Origin: Excoecaria cochinchinensis
Lineage: Eukaryota; Streptophyta; Magnoliopsida; Malpighiales; Euphorbiaceae
Length of the DNA: 64,000 bases
Direction of reading: 5' to 3'
Assembly (NCBI GenBank): GCA_947683425.1
Contig: CANTUQ010000073.1
Location: forward strand, 12,421,501-12,485,500
Shown piece after piece: positions 1-11,420 of the stretch. The notes under the pieces are model-generated. The model ran no database searches. It saw nothing but the letters and a program-made list of their open reading frames with translations, and was not told the origin of the DNA. Numbering within the stretch: the first letter of the stretch is position 1; each line of letters opens with the position of its first letter. The translations under genes were made by a program, and so were the position numbers.

Positions 1-1483
1 TGAGGAATCAACGTCCGAGTTCGTACAAACGGTTGAGATTTAGAGGTTTTGGTCCCCGGCTTCACGAGAAATGTGTTCTTTCAATCTTCGTAGGAAAGAG
101 GGAGGAAATGGGGAATTTTGGGGTCAAAAAGATGTATTTTCTCCACCGGCGGTCTGCCCGTCTTTCAATGGCAAGACCATCGCTTCGGGTCACAGACGGC
201 CTATGGGATTTTTCGACGCCCGTCGGAGGGAGAGATCTTTCTTTATTTTGATCCTTTTCATCTCGTTTTTGTGGTGGAAATCCGCGTTTTTGCCTTGAAA
301 GAAAAATAGTTTCGGAGACATCGGTGACCGATGGGTCATTTATTTCACTGACGCCCGTCGGTCACCCCTCCCACAGATGCCCTCTCTCGAGTGAGCGACG
401 GGGCACGTTGGTCACCTTGACTGACGCCCGTCGGTCACTCGGCAGTTGTCGTCCCTGGGTTCTGCCTCCATATTTTTAAACCCCCTTTTCTTCTCCTTTT
501 TTTTATCTCTCTCAAATCTTAGAGCTTTATTTATATTGCACTTTTTGTATATTAACACCCATTAACTTTTGTGAGCATATATGTTTTTATTGGACTGTTA
601 TGAGCTCAAGGGGCAATCTACCACGCTCAGAGGATTCCGTCTGGTTCAGTTTTCTAACCTTCTTAGTTGTTTCACTCATTTGTTTATTTATTAATTATTT
701 TATGTACATGAATATACCTTTTTGTATCTCGCTAAATATGAAAATTGATGAATGTTTTATATTTAATAAAAGGAGATTTTTAGAGAATTAAGGACCCAAT
801 GTCCTATTTCTCATCTAATGAAAAATTTTCATAATAAAAATATCATTTTTATAACAAATGCATGTGAGGACCAAAGTCCTCAAAATAAATAATCTCCTGT
901 CTTATGTATGTACTGCACATTTATAAATGGGAGTTGTATTCCGCTCCTAGTATTATTGTAATTTTTGATTAAACATTCATTTATTTATCTATCGCTTTAA
1001 CACGTGAATAAAATGTACTTTTAATTAAATTGCATCATGTGGAGAGAGAGCGAATTAATGAGTTCAAAATTTAATCATAAAATGATCGAGGTAGAAATAG
1101 ATGAGAAGTCCCGAACCCAGCTCTGGTCTTTGGGCTCAAAGAGGCAAGAGGTCTATCCGATCACTCGTTGGAACTAAGACCTCCAAGACACCTCTTGTGT
1201 CACGAGATTTAGATATCAATCCTATGCTCCTTTGGGAGAGAGGTTTACCCTCCAAGACCCCTTTGGTTGGCCCAAAATGGATAATAAGCGCAGTCTTAGG
1301 CTCGCCAAGGCGAGAGAAACTTTCCCAATGTTCTATTGGGTGGCGACTCCATGAAACCTCCTTGTTGCCCAAAATAGACACACTCGCAATTCATTGCAAG
1401 TTGCCAACGGACCCACAAATGCCCCGATCGCCCTCGAGCGGGCGGTCGTACGGGGCGACATGCGGGGCCCGGCGCGCGTCACA
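1..1483 (+). repeat. Tat/Ogre-like LTR, left end outside the window
   Basis: The stretch ends in CGCGCGTCACA, the same 3' terminus as the LTRs of the element at 35517-47619, and its last 400 bases match those LTRs closely. A hairpin CCCAATGTTCTATTGGG is followed by a PBS-like TGGCGACTCCA at 1341-1351. The sequence after 1483 is not the PBS that follows a 5' LTR of this family, so this is a 3' LTR or a solo LTR. Around 340-440 it holds two copies of GACGCCCGTCGGTCAC, a GC-rich palindromic word like those in other LTRs here. No coding capacity is seen; short reading frames over 1101-1499 fall in the LTR end and recur in the other copies. Confidence 0.75.
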
Positions 1484-1781
1484 GTTCCCTTTGCCATAAC
1501 TCCTTGATTTTAAGTCCAAATGTAATGAGATTTATGTCGTTAGAAAGTTAACATGTAGATGATTATTTGGTTAGAAGACCATGTTGGCTAAAAATGGTGT
1601 TTTGGTTGGTTTTAGAAGTCATATATATTGAAGTAGGAAAAGGGCTTGAAAGAGGTAGGTTAGATGCTTCTGTTTTCCCTTTTATGCCTTTTATTTTCTT
1701 ATGTCACGATCATAACCATTTGGTTGTCACCGTGAGATGCTTCTATTTTCCATTCTGCTTTGTATTTTCCATATGTCATGG
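1484..1781. other. Unassigned spacer between two LTRs, gypsy-LTR-like
   Basis: This 298-bp stretch lies between the end of one Ogre-like LTR and the start of another in reverse orientation. It contains an inverted pair around ACCATTTGGTTGT flanked by CACG words (1705-1736), which resembles the hairpin at 6571-6601 in the Tekay-like LTR. It is probably a scrap of a gypsy LTR into which the Ogre-like copies inserted. No gene is visible. Confidence 0.4.
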
Positions 1782-3150
1782 TGTAACACGCCGGAACCCG
1801 CTTATGCATATCCCGGAGGCCCTCTTTTAGGGTCCGAGAAGGGTTCGCGTCTTAATCTTATGTAACATGAGATATTTTGGAATTCCTTCCCAATAGAACA
1901 TTGAAAAAGTTCATCTAATTCCATGAAACCTTTAGGCACCTTTATGGTATTTTTGAGTCGCCACCTAATTTATAAGAAATTAGTAAAGTTCGTCTAACCT
2001 TGGAAGTCTAAACCAGAAAGTGGTTTGAAACTTCACTCTTATTAATGCCTTAGTTAAATTATAAGTGAGCTTTTAGCAATTAAATTTCCATCTCTTTTCT
2101 CACACATCATGTAATTAATTTAAGCGCACATTCAAGCAACGAGGAAAGCAGTAAAAATAAATAAGAAAAAATAAAAATAAATTACAATATGAAATTGGGA
2201 CCAAAATACAATCTCCCAAAGCAAAAAATTAAAATGAACAAATAAATGACAAAATCAAATAAATAAATCATACATAAATCGGGATATTTATTTGGGGTAG
2301 GAACATTAGTTCCTTCATGCACACTTAAAAATCAAAGAGTTATTTTGGATGTGTTGAGAAAATCGGGATGAGTGATCCCATTTTGATAAAAAAAGGGAAA
2401 CTCTTCAATTAAGTGCTACTTTGAGAAGAAAATTAGGACATTTGTCCTATTTTATTAAGAAAAATCCAATTTTACTTGTAAAAATCTTTTTTGTGAGTTT
2501 TTTATGTTAAAGAGTGAAAAGATCTCTTATTATTACAAATCTAAATAAAAATAATAGCAAAATGAAGAAAGTACAAAAAGAAATTATTTATTCTAGTGCA
2601 ACTCATGCATCCTAGCCTCCAAAACTCCATTCGACAAGATACACTTGCATGCGTATGGGTTCATTAAATCGACAAAAACAAAAGGAGGCAAATAGTTAGT
2701 AATACAACAAAAATAAATAAATTAATTAAAAATAAATAAATTAATTAATAATAAGATAAAAATGAATAAATATGAATAAACAATAAAATAAAATTAATAC
2801 ACAAGTGGGAAATGAAATGAGCTAAATGAAGTGCATTAACATGAATAAAATAAAGTAAATAAACAATAAAAGAAAATGAATAAAGAATAAAAGACAAGAA
2901 AACAAATATATATTTAACAGTGATTAAATGCTACACGTGCTTGCATGCAATAATGGATCAAAAGAATAGATAAAGATGCATTGTGTATAAATCAAGGAAA
3001 ATGAAGGAATAGAAATGAAATGCATGAATAGTGAATGTTGGCCCATGTGGACAGTACACATGTAAAGTAAAAAAGGCACTCTAGCAATGGCAATATACAT
3101 GCAAAATGAAATTTAACAAATTAAAATAATAAGAATAATAGTAATAATGA

Positions 3151-3210
<60 letters not shown>

Positions 3211-3962
3211 TACTAAATAATAATAATAAAATAATAAAATCAAGCCAAATAAATGAGAAAATACATAAATAAATAGAAAAATAAGTATATGAAAATGTAA
3301 TAGTAAAATAAAGAAATTAAATAAAAATATATACATACAAGTGGCCACATATGAAAACCATGCAAAATAAAAACAATGAAAGTCATGCAGATGACCAAAC
3401 AAATGAAAGAATAAATGAAAGATTCATGCAAAAAGAGGAAGAGAAGGCATGCAAAAGCATACAAAAAAGCAAAACAAAAAGACAAAAACTACTGTAGATT
3501 GGCCCAAAACATGAAAAATACATGCAAAAATAAGATTTAACAACAACAATAATAATAGTAATAATAATAATAATAGCGAATAATAAAAATAATAACAATA
3601 ACAGTAATGATAAATTATACTAATAGTGACTAAGTAATAAATTAATTATGATATAATAGCCATAAAGTAAACATTAAAAGAAAATAGCAGTGGCCAAATA
3701 TATTGCAGATCATGTATAACACAATGAAAAGAAGAAAAACATGCAGGTGTGCAGGGAAGAGTGAAGCAGATAAGGGAGCAGCAGGTGACTAGGCAAGAGG
3801 AGGAGGTAGCGAATGACGGGCAAGGCCAGGCAAGCTGTGACCGATGGCTGTCGGTGGTTACCTACCCGTTGGTGGAGCCTAGAAGCTGCTCCATCGCCCA
3901 GCAAACCAGAAAACTCAAAACAAATAACAAAATTCAAACCGAGACACCGAACAAAGGAAAAG
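1782..3962 (-). repeat. Partial Tat/Ogre-like LTR, minus orientation
   Basis: It begins TGTAACACGCCGG, a diverged form of the reverse-complemented Ogre-like LTR end seen at 30206 and 52661. Shared blocks follow in the same order: a PBS-like TGGCGACTCAA (minus strand, 1953-1963), the CATTAGTTCCT region near 2300, then long A-rich sequence and an AAT microsatellite. The promoter-proximal end is missing because a gypsy integrase remnant starts at about 3963. Diverged and non-coding; runs of Ile or Phe codons here come from the microsatellite. Confidence 0.6.
3150..3210. repeat. (AAT)n microsatellite
   Basis: About twenty uninterrupted AAT units on the plus strand (ATT in the sense of the host LTR). 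The same triplet has expanded in the LTRs of the element at 35517-47619, so it seems characteristic of this LTR family. Confidence 0.9.
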
Positions 3963-4684
3963 CTTAATTCATGTGTAAAATCACTTAAAACTAATCTATG
4001 TTGCTGCCAAAGCACTTTCACTAACGGAACTTACTTATTTCGAAGTTGCTTCACTTCCTGTGCCAATATTGCTTCAGGCTTTTCATTATAAGAGAAATCT
4101 GGTTGCACTTACACATTTTGCATAGATAAAACATGTGACTCATCTGAATGATATCTTCGAAGTATAGACACATGAAAGATATCATGAAGCTTAGCAGAAA
4201 CTAGAGGTAACGCTAACCGATATGACATTATCCCAACTCTTTCAAGCACTACATAAGGTCCAATGAATCACAAACTCAGTTTCCCTTTCTTTCCAAATTG
4301 AAGCACTTTTCTCCATGGAGACACTTTCAAAAAGACGTTGTCACCCACATCATACTCTATATCCTTTCTCTTCAAATCCACATAAGACTTTTGCTTGTCA
4401 CTTGCAGCTTTCAACCATTGTTCAATAATCTTTGCTTTTTCTTCACTATCTCTTACCAGTTCATAACCAATTATATTATGCTCACTCAACTTTGTCCAAC
4501 ATACAGGTGTTCGACATTTCCTACCATAAAGAGCTTCATAAGGTGCCATGCCGGTACTCACTTGATAACTATTATTGTATGCAAATTCCACTAATGGAAT
4601 GTACTTATCTCAGCTCTTAGAAAAATCCAAAACACAAGCTCGAACAAATATTCTAACACGTATATCACCCTTTCTGACTATCCA
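3963..4684 (-). pseudogene. Gypsy (Tekay-type) integrase C-terminal remnant
   Basis: On the minus strand this encodes the end of a Ty3/gypsy integrase. The segment with EFAYNNSY, APYEALYGR, CWTKLSE and VFLKVSPWRK (4591-4268) aligns without gaps to the integrase of the chromovirus at 59526-60425. The GPY-type tail and the FHVSILRRY segment follow at 4267-4130. At least two in-frame stops break it: one replaces the Trp of the WDRY motif near 4609, and one follows the KLSL segment near 4267. Catalytic core, RT and gag are absent. It is a remnant of a different gypsy copy, into which the 4685-13046 element probably inserted. Confidence 0.8.
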
Positions 4685-5097
4685 TGTAAACACCCAAATG
4701 CCCCTCAGAAGGACAAGGGAGTGCTATCCGACAAACATGCTATAACTAAGTCCAATTAACATTATTATATCCACTTATTATTACTTAACCAATACTATTA
4801 TCATTATGACCGATAATTATCTCTATTCACTACCACTACATGTTCACTAAGTCATTCACTATCCACTATATGTTCACTATTGGTTACTATTTAGGTTAAA
4901 TATTACATATTACAATAGAAAATTACGTATACATTTATATATTTATCTTATACAAATATTGAAAACTCTTCCTATACAATATCATTACTCTATTAAGATA
5001 GATTGACAACTTCAAGCACTTATAGTGGCCTGCAGAAAACTCCTTCCAAAACAATGAACTCCAAGCTGTAAACCTACACGGGGACAAACACCCGTGG

Positions 5098-5113
5098 TAA
5101 GCGATAACGCTTA
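5098..5113 (-). other. CTAAGCG/CGCTTAG-type hairpin, family 1, LTR 1
   Basis: TAAGCGATAACGCTTA is a perfect inverted repeat about 400 bp before the LTR 3' end. A second short stem pairing CACGGG with CCCGTG is adjacent. The same pair occurs in two other LTR families in this window. Confidence 0.55.
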
Positions 5114-7267
5114 GTGGGGATATTACAAATAATAGACTTATAACGAAGTGACAAGCATTAAGTAATATGGCATATTCATGATAAGCATTTAACATATATC
5201 AGTAATCATTTCCGAACATAATTAATATGAGAATGCATTTATCATATCATAATAAGCATATATCATGTCCATATGTCATATCCTGTAGACTATATCATGT
5301 GCCTATTCCCTATCTTTAGCATAGTATATAATGACAAGCATACTAAACAAACATTTTGCAATCATATCTATGTCATTCATGTATCTTATAACATGTCCAT
5401 GTTTTCTAACTTTAACTATTAGCACGTATAACATGTAATGTTATGTCACTATTTCTCATGTACGGTCATATGCATGTAAACACAATGGTATATCTCTTGT
5501 ATAATCATGTACAAATTATAATTTTACTTGTACTCTTGTAAACAAATATTAACATCTCTAGTATGATATTCATGTACATATATTAACATTTCCTATAAAT
5601 AACTAACAAATAATAACATCTTATACAAAATGTAAACATATAATAGCCTGACTTCATAATATAAGTGGATACGGGTACATAGAGATACTGTTAAACAGTA
5701 CCAAACATATAGAGACCGGAGTCTCGGATCAACTAGATACCAAATGGTACCAAACAAATAGACATCCGTCGATGCTAAACAAATAGACACCCATCGGTGC
5801 CAAACATATAGATACCCGTCGGTGCCAAACACATAGACACCCATCGGTGCCAAACATATAAACACGCGTCGGTGCCAAACATATAGCAGCTGCAAATCAT
5901 CTAACCCTTTATAGGCATGCCTATCTATCCACTTCTATGAACAGCTCAGGCTTAATAATAAACTTCAAATACATTTCCATATACCATACTCTTATACAAT
6001 TATCATGTTATTCAATTCCCATACAACTCAATGAATACGTGTACTAACTATAAACACATGCATATAGTTCCATATACAAATTCATACTCATTACTGATTT
6101 CCTCTTCATATATACACATATATGGATTCATAGATTTATACCACAGTACAAGTTAACATACACTATAGGTTCAATTTAATGTTGTTAGATTTAACCACCT
6201 CATCTACCAAGTATACACTCCATCATGCTTATTCACAAGCTCAATACCATATGATTTAATCATGTATGATCAATTTCGTATACCATGTCATGTTCAATAA
6301 TTAAAAAGTATGTATGCATTTAATTCCATAATTAAACTATTATACTATAGCATCATTTACATGTAATTTCAATTGTCAATCATTCATATACTCATTTCAT
6401 GATGTTAGACATGAGTTGGACAAGCTATAGCAACTTGTAGTTAAGTCCAGGTGCATTTCGGGAAGAAAAACACCCTAAATACACAAAACTGGGAAGGGTC
6501 ACGGTGGCAATGATTTTATTGTGACCGTGAGGTCCAATTACATGGAATTCTGCCTTGTCTCGACATTGGTCACAGTGACAACCATTTGGTTGTGACCATG
6601 ACATACTAAAATTAAGCAAAATAGAAGTTAAACTCAGGACTGCTTCAATATACTTTCTTGTTCGGCCTAAACTGATATCGAAAAAATATTTTTAGGCAAA
6701 ACTCCCTTCTTAACAATTATTTGCTAGGATGTTAAGTTTCAAATGGAACAAGTTTCAAGTAATTAAGACTTCCACATCAACAGATATGAATTAAACAATA
6801 TAGACTGTTCCAATGAACCTGCAAAGGTAGAGATACATCTAATTTTTCCATTTTTAGGGGTCTTAGAGCCTGAATTGGCTCATAGTCATTTCTTTAGCTG
6901 TTATAGGTATGGAGGTCTTAATTCAAATGACGTAGGAAAAACTCAATTTCAAGTTTGAAAACTCCAGTTATGACCAAAATACTATACGGAGATCTGGTAA
7001 GCTATAAGCAGAATTTTCCCTAACACTAGGGTTCATACTTTGGTTGTGATCTCATAATAATTCAATCATCAACTCAACACAAATCAATTATATATTTCAA
7101 CTATATCATCAATCAATTAACACATAATCACACACAGTTCTCTAACCATGTATTCACACATCAATTATACACTTTAGTTCCAAACTAAACAGCATATACA
7201 CATCACTTACGCAAGAATAACACATAACCACATATATCCCAAACCTCTTGAAGTACTCTTCCAATCT

Positions 7268-7312
7268 CTAAATGACCTTCTCTTTTCCCTTGGCTTGTCT
7301 ACTTGCCTCTTC
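7268..7312 (-). other. KGKEK micro-exon in LTR leader (family 1)
   Basis: Fifteen codons after a possible acceptor AG read EEASRQAKGKEKVI and stop with TAG. The same core appears at the same relative place in three other LTR families (11370-11420, 14386-14445, 54160-54216), with different third bases for Lys-Gly-Lys. An AGGTTTGGGA block follows in all four. There is no obvious in-frame ATG, so translation is unproven. Confidence 0.4.
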
Positions 7313-7910
7313 AACTCACATACACATACAACACATATGTAAAATTCCATTAGAGCTATACTTATAATTTGAAATCCAAATCAGAGAAAGAAGGAGGAGA
7401 AGAAGATAAATTGAACACTTAATCTTCTCAACTATTACTAATTAAACCTTAAGAATTCATTGTAGATTGGAGAGCAAGAGAGAGGGACGGATGATGAGTT
7501 TAAAGAACAAAGAAAGAAGTATGAAATGAAAGAGAAAACCAATTGACAGAATTTTCCACTTACTCTCTCTCTTCCCAACCCTTAAATGTGCATGCAAGGA
7601 GGAGGTGTCACAATGCAAACTCTTCATTTGGTAGGTGGCATTTCCAGCACAAGCCACTTATAACCTCTATGTCACATGGAATTCCACTACCTTCTAATTA
7701 AGGTTAATTAATCCCCCACTTAGCTTAATTAAGCTTCCAATTACACAAATCACACACAATTAGATTTTAGTCACTACATCATTTTTAATTATTACAATCA
7801 AGTCCTTAAATGCACATTTTGAATTTAATCCAAACTGAAAACCCTAATGAACACTCATTCAATTACACTAATCACACTCAATACTACTAGGGTGATTTTG
7901 GGCTATTACA

Positions 7911-7926
7911 ACTCTTCCCCACTTAA
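7911..7926 (-). promoter_or_regulatory. Polypurine tract of the 4685-13046 element
   Basis: The minus strand reads AAGTGGGGAAGAGT directly before the LTR start TGTAATAGC. Just upstream is a GCGGACGAAATTCC-like segment, which matches the end of chromovirus pol (compare 60628-60640). This primes plus-strand DNA synthesis. Confidence 0.75.
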
Positions 7927-8117
7927 GGAATTTCGTCCGCGAAATTCTCTCTAAGACATGTGATGACTCTAACCATACAAAACGTTATGCAAAAATATTA
8001 ATTCAATCAAACATAACAATCACCCTAAATAATATATGCATTATGGCCACACCCTAAACATACTCTAATAAATTCTATTCACTATAGCTCCTATAGTCTA
8101 GAGCTGCCTAAACATAT
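7927..8117 (-). other. Residual interior of the deletion derivative
   Basis: About 190 bp of AT-rich sequence is all that remains between PPT and PBS. Apart from the last few codons next to the PPT, no gag or pol similarity is visible. The junction of the internal deletion must lie here but cannot be placed without an intact relative. Confidence 0.6.
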
Positions 8118-8129
8118 GCTCTGATACCA
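8118..8129 (-). promoter_or_regulatory. tRNA-iMet primer-binding site
   Basis: The minus strand reads TGGTATCAGAGC, complementary to the 3' end of plant initiator tRNA-Met, five bases after the LTR end TTTACA. It confirms element orientation and identifies the copy at 8135 as the 5' LTR. Confidence 0.85.
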
Positions 8130-8545
8130 CAACTTGTAAACACCCAAATGCCCCTCAAAAGGACAAGGGAGTGCTACGCGACAAACATGCTATAACTAAG
8201 TCCAAGTAACATCATTATATCCACTTATTATTACTTAACCAATACTATTATCATTATGACCGATAATTATCTCTATTCACTACCACTACATGTTCACTAA
8301 GTCATTCACTATCCACTATATGTTCACTAGTGGTTACTGTTTAGGTTACAGATTACATATTACAATACAAAATTACGTATACATTTATATACTTATCTTA
8401 TACAAATATTAAAACTCTTCCTATACAATATCATTACACTATTAACCTAGATTGACAACTTCAAGCTCTTATAGTGGCCTGCAGAAAACTCCTTCCAAAA
8501 CAATGAAATCCAAGCTGTAAACCAACACGGGGACAAACAACTGTG

Positions 8546-8563
8546 CTAAGCGATAACGCTTAG
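8546..8563 (-). other. CTAAGCG/CGCTTAG hairpin, family 1, LTR 2
   Basis: CTAAGCGATAACGCTTAG is a perfect inverted repeat. It retains the stem although flanking bases differ from the sister LTR (for example GTGCTAAG here against GTGGTAAG at 5094). Confidence 0.55.
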
Positions 8564-9671
8564 TGGGGATATCACAAATAATAGACTTCTAACGAAGTGA
8601 CAAGCATTAAGTAATATGGCATATTCACGATAAGCATTTAACATATATCAGTAATCATTTTCGAACATAATTAATATGAGAATGCATTTATCATATCATA
8701 ATAAGCATATATCATGTCCATATGTCATATCCTGTAGACTATATCATGTGCCTATTCCCTATCTTTAGCATAGTATATAATGATAAGCATACTAGACAAA
8801 CATTTTGCAATCATATCTATGTCATTCATGTATCTTATAACATGTCCATGTTTTCTAACTTTAACGATTAGCACGTATAACATGTAATGTTATGTCACTA
8901 TTTCTCATGTACGTTCATATGCATGTAAACATAATGGTATATCTCTTGTATAATCATGTACAAATTATAACTTTACTTGTACTCTTGTAAACACATATTA
9001 GCATCTCTAGTACGATAGTCATGTACATATATTAACATTTCCTGTAAATCACTAACAAATAATAACATCTTATACACAATGTAAACATATAATAGGCTGA
9101 CTTCATAACATAAGTGGATACGGTTACATATAGATACTGTTAAACAGTACCAAACATATAGAGACCGGAGTCTCGGATCATCTAGATACCAAATGGTACC
9201 AAACATATAGACATCCGTCGATGCCAAACATATAGACACCCGTCAGTGCCAAACATATAGAGACCCGTCAGTGCCAAACATATAGCAGCTGCAAATCATC
9301 TAACCTTTTATAGGCATGTAACACCCCGTTATCGCCGTTGGAAGGATACCGGAGTGCCACGTGCACACATACATATACATATACCCAAGCATGCTAAAAA
9401 CAAACACGTATAATCATAAAGATATCAAATCCATATATAAATAATCATATCATTTTACAAAAGGGATTTGTAAACATTAAACATATACATATACAAAATC
9501 ATCCTTTACAAAATTACATTTCCAAAATCAAACTCCATATACAAAATACATATACTGATACAAAAATACAGCGGAAGACAAAATAAACTCCAACTAAATA
9601 CTTCTAGTGGCCGACCTGTAGATGTCTGACTCCAAAATAAACCTCCCACCTACACGGGAAAAGAGCCCATG

Positions 9672-9689
9672 CTAAGCGATAACGCTTAG
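9672..9689 (-). other. CTAAGCG/CGCTTAG hairpin, family 2
   Basis: The inverted repeat CTAAGCGATAACGCTTAG is followed in LTR sense by CATGGG...CCCGTG, the second stem of the double hairpin. It lies about 355 bp before the LTR end. Confidence 0.55.
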
Positions 9690-10549
9690 TGGGGAGGAAC
9701 AACACATGCATGTACATATAATTGCAATAACAATATATGAGCTTAACAAGAAACAGAACATATAAACATATACTACCCATGCTCATAACAATTATTCATC
9801 ACACACATGTATATCGGAATGTGCCATTACTTATTCATCATATCCATAAACACATGATATAGGAATTAATCATTTAAATCCAAGTAGTCGATATTCATAA
9901 GCATTTTCACAATATAATCATATAACCATTCATATCCAACTACAAGTATTACATTTCATCTTGTCATATCGCACATACATATACATGTAACATATATCCA
10001 TTTCATATATAATGGCTTCATATATATCAATCTCATGTAAAAGCCTCTTGTAGTAGCCTGATTACTCACTAGCTAGTGGATACAGGAACTAATGATACTG
10101 ATAGGACACAGTATCCAAGCATATAGAGACAAGAGTCTCGAATCATGTGTAAACATGTATACCCGAAGGTATACCAGAGACCGAAGTCTCAAATCATATA
10201 GACCCAAACGGGGTAAACCTATAACTTGTAACATGTAGCAGCTGCACTCACACTCTAACACTGGATAAGCACTTATCTACCCACTACTATGACTATCAGG
10301 CTCAAATAACAACTCAATTATGTTCTAGTATTATTATCATATAACAGTGAATAAATCAAGTATAACTATAGAATTTAATGTATACATGTGTATTAATCAA
10401 TTTGAAGACATATAAATCATATACAAATCTAAATAAGAACATATAATTTATCATTTAATAGGCCATATAAGACAAATCATTTGTCATATAGTGAAAACCC
10501 ATGTAAAAAGAACCTTGAAACTCATTTTCAAAACAGGGCAGGAAAGGCA

Positions 10550-10935
10550 TCACTGTAGCGCTCGTGACAGTAGCCGAGGAAGAGAGGCCAGTCGCGAGTC
10601 GCGCATGCTATCACGACATGTGACGATGATGCCTCACAGAAGGGAGAGGGCATGAGCCATGATCCTTGCTCACGACTCATGTCTGCTCACAAAGGGAAGA
10701 GGGCACGGGTCGTGATCCTTGCTCACGACTCGTGTCCTTCCCACACAAATCTTCACGTGTCGTGAGCCATCTTCATGACTCGTGAAGAGGCTTCACGACT
10801 CGTGAAGATGCTAGGTACTACTGCTGAGTCGTGCTGCCTCCTCACGACTCGGACCGATCATCTCAGCGCACTGCGCAAGAGGATGAACTACACAATTCTG
10901 TCGCGATTGCGACAAACGTTGCACTCGCGACAGTA
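10550..10935 (-). repeat. Palindromic CACGACTCGTG array in the solo LTR
   Basis: Repeated near-palindromes such as TTCACGACTCGTGAAG, CTCACGACTCGTGTC and GTCGCGATTGCGAC fill this stretch, which is much richer in GC and CpG than its surroundings. Closely similar words occur in the Athila-like and Tekay elements further right. Confidence 0.7.
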
Positions 10936-11369
10936 TATTGTTTTCCAATTCTCAGCAAAAATCGCGAAAACTCAGAGCTTAACAAAATCAAAATCCATTT
11001 TACCCAGAATCATATGACATGCAAAATCGTATAAAAACATACCTCCAGTGCTCTCCAATCATGCTTATAACACAACAATACACAAATTACACAAATCAAA
11101 ACAACATATATTGAGGTTACACAAACCCAGAAATTCATCTCATGTTCATGTAGGTTTATTCAAATTGGACATGCAAAGCATTTTAACTCTATCATCTTAA
11201 CTCATATACACATATCTATGAACACATACTTTTACATGTGTCAAAACACACAAATGACACATAAGCACATATCAACCCAAGATCCAAAGAGAAATGGACA
11301 ACCACTCTCAAACATACAAATCCAAACACAAAGCTCCCAAACCTGGAAATGGAGTTCAACCCGCTAGCT

Positions 11370-11420
11370 TCAAAATCCAATCTTTTCTTTTCCTTTACTC
11401 TTTCTCCTTTCTTCAGATTC
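11370..11420 (-). other. KGKEK micro-exon in LTR leader (family 2)
   Basis: Seventeen codons read ESEERRKSKGKEKIGF and stop with TGA. The segment begins at a GCAAG acceptor-like site 142 nt after a GTAAGT donor (GT at 11561-11560). AGGTTTGGGA follows downstream. Lys-Gly-Lys uses codons AAA GGA AAA here. Confidence 0.4.

Larger units (their letters stand above)
4685..7910 (-). repeat. 3' LTR of the 4685-13046 element
   Basis: This complete LTR of 3226 bp reads, in minus sense: a TATA-like TTATAA (7658-7663), a predicted leader intron (7447-7315), a KGKEK micro-exon (7312-7268), an AGGTTTGGGA block, hairpins made of GTCAC/GTGAC words (6490-6610), and a CTAAGCG/CGCTTAG-type hairpin (5098-5113). 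Reading frames inside it are short and not conserved, except the micro-exon. Confidence 0.85.
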
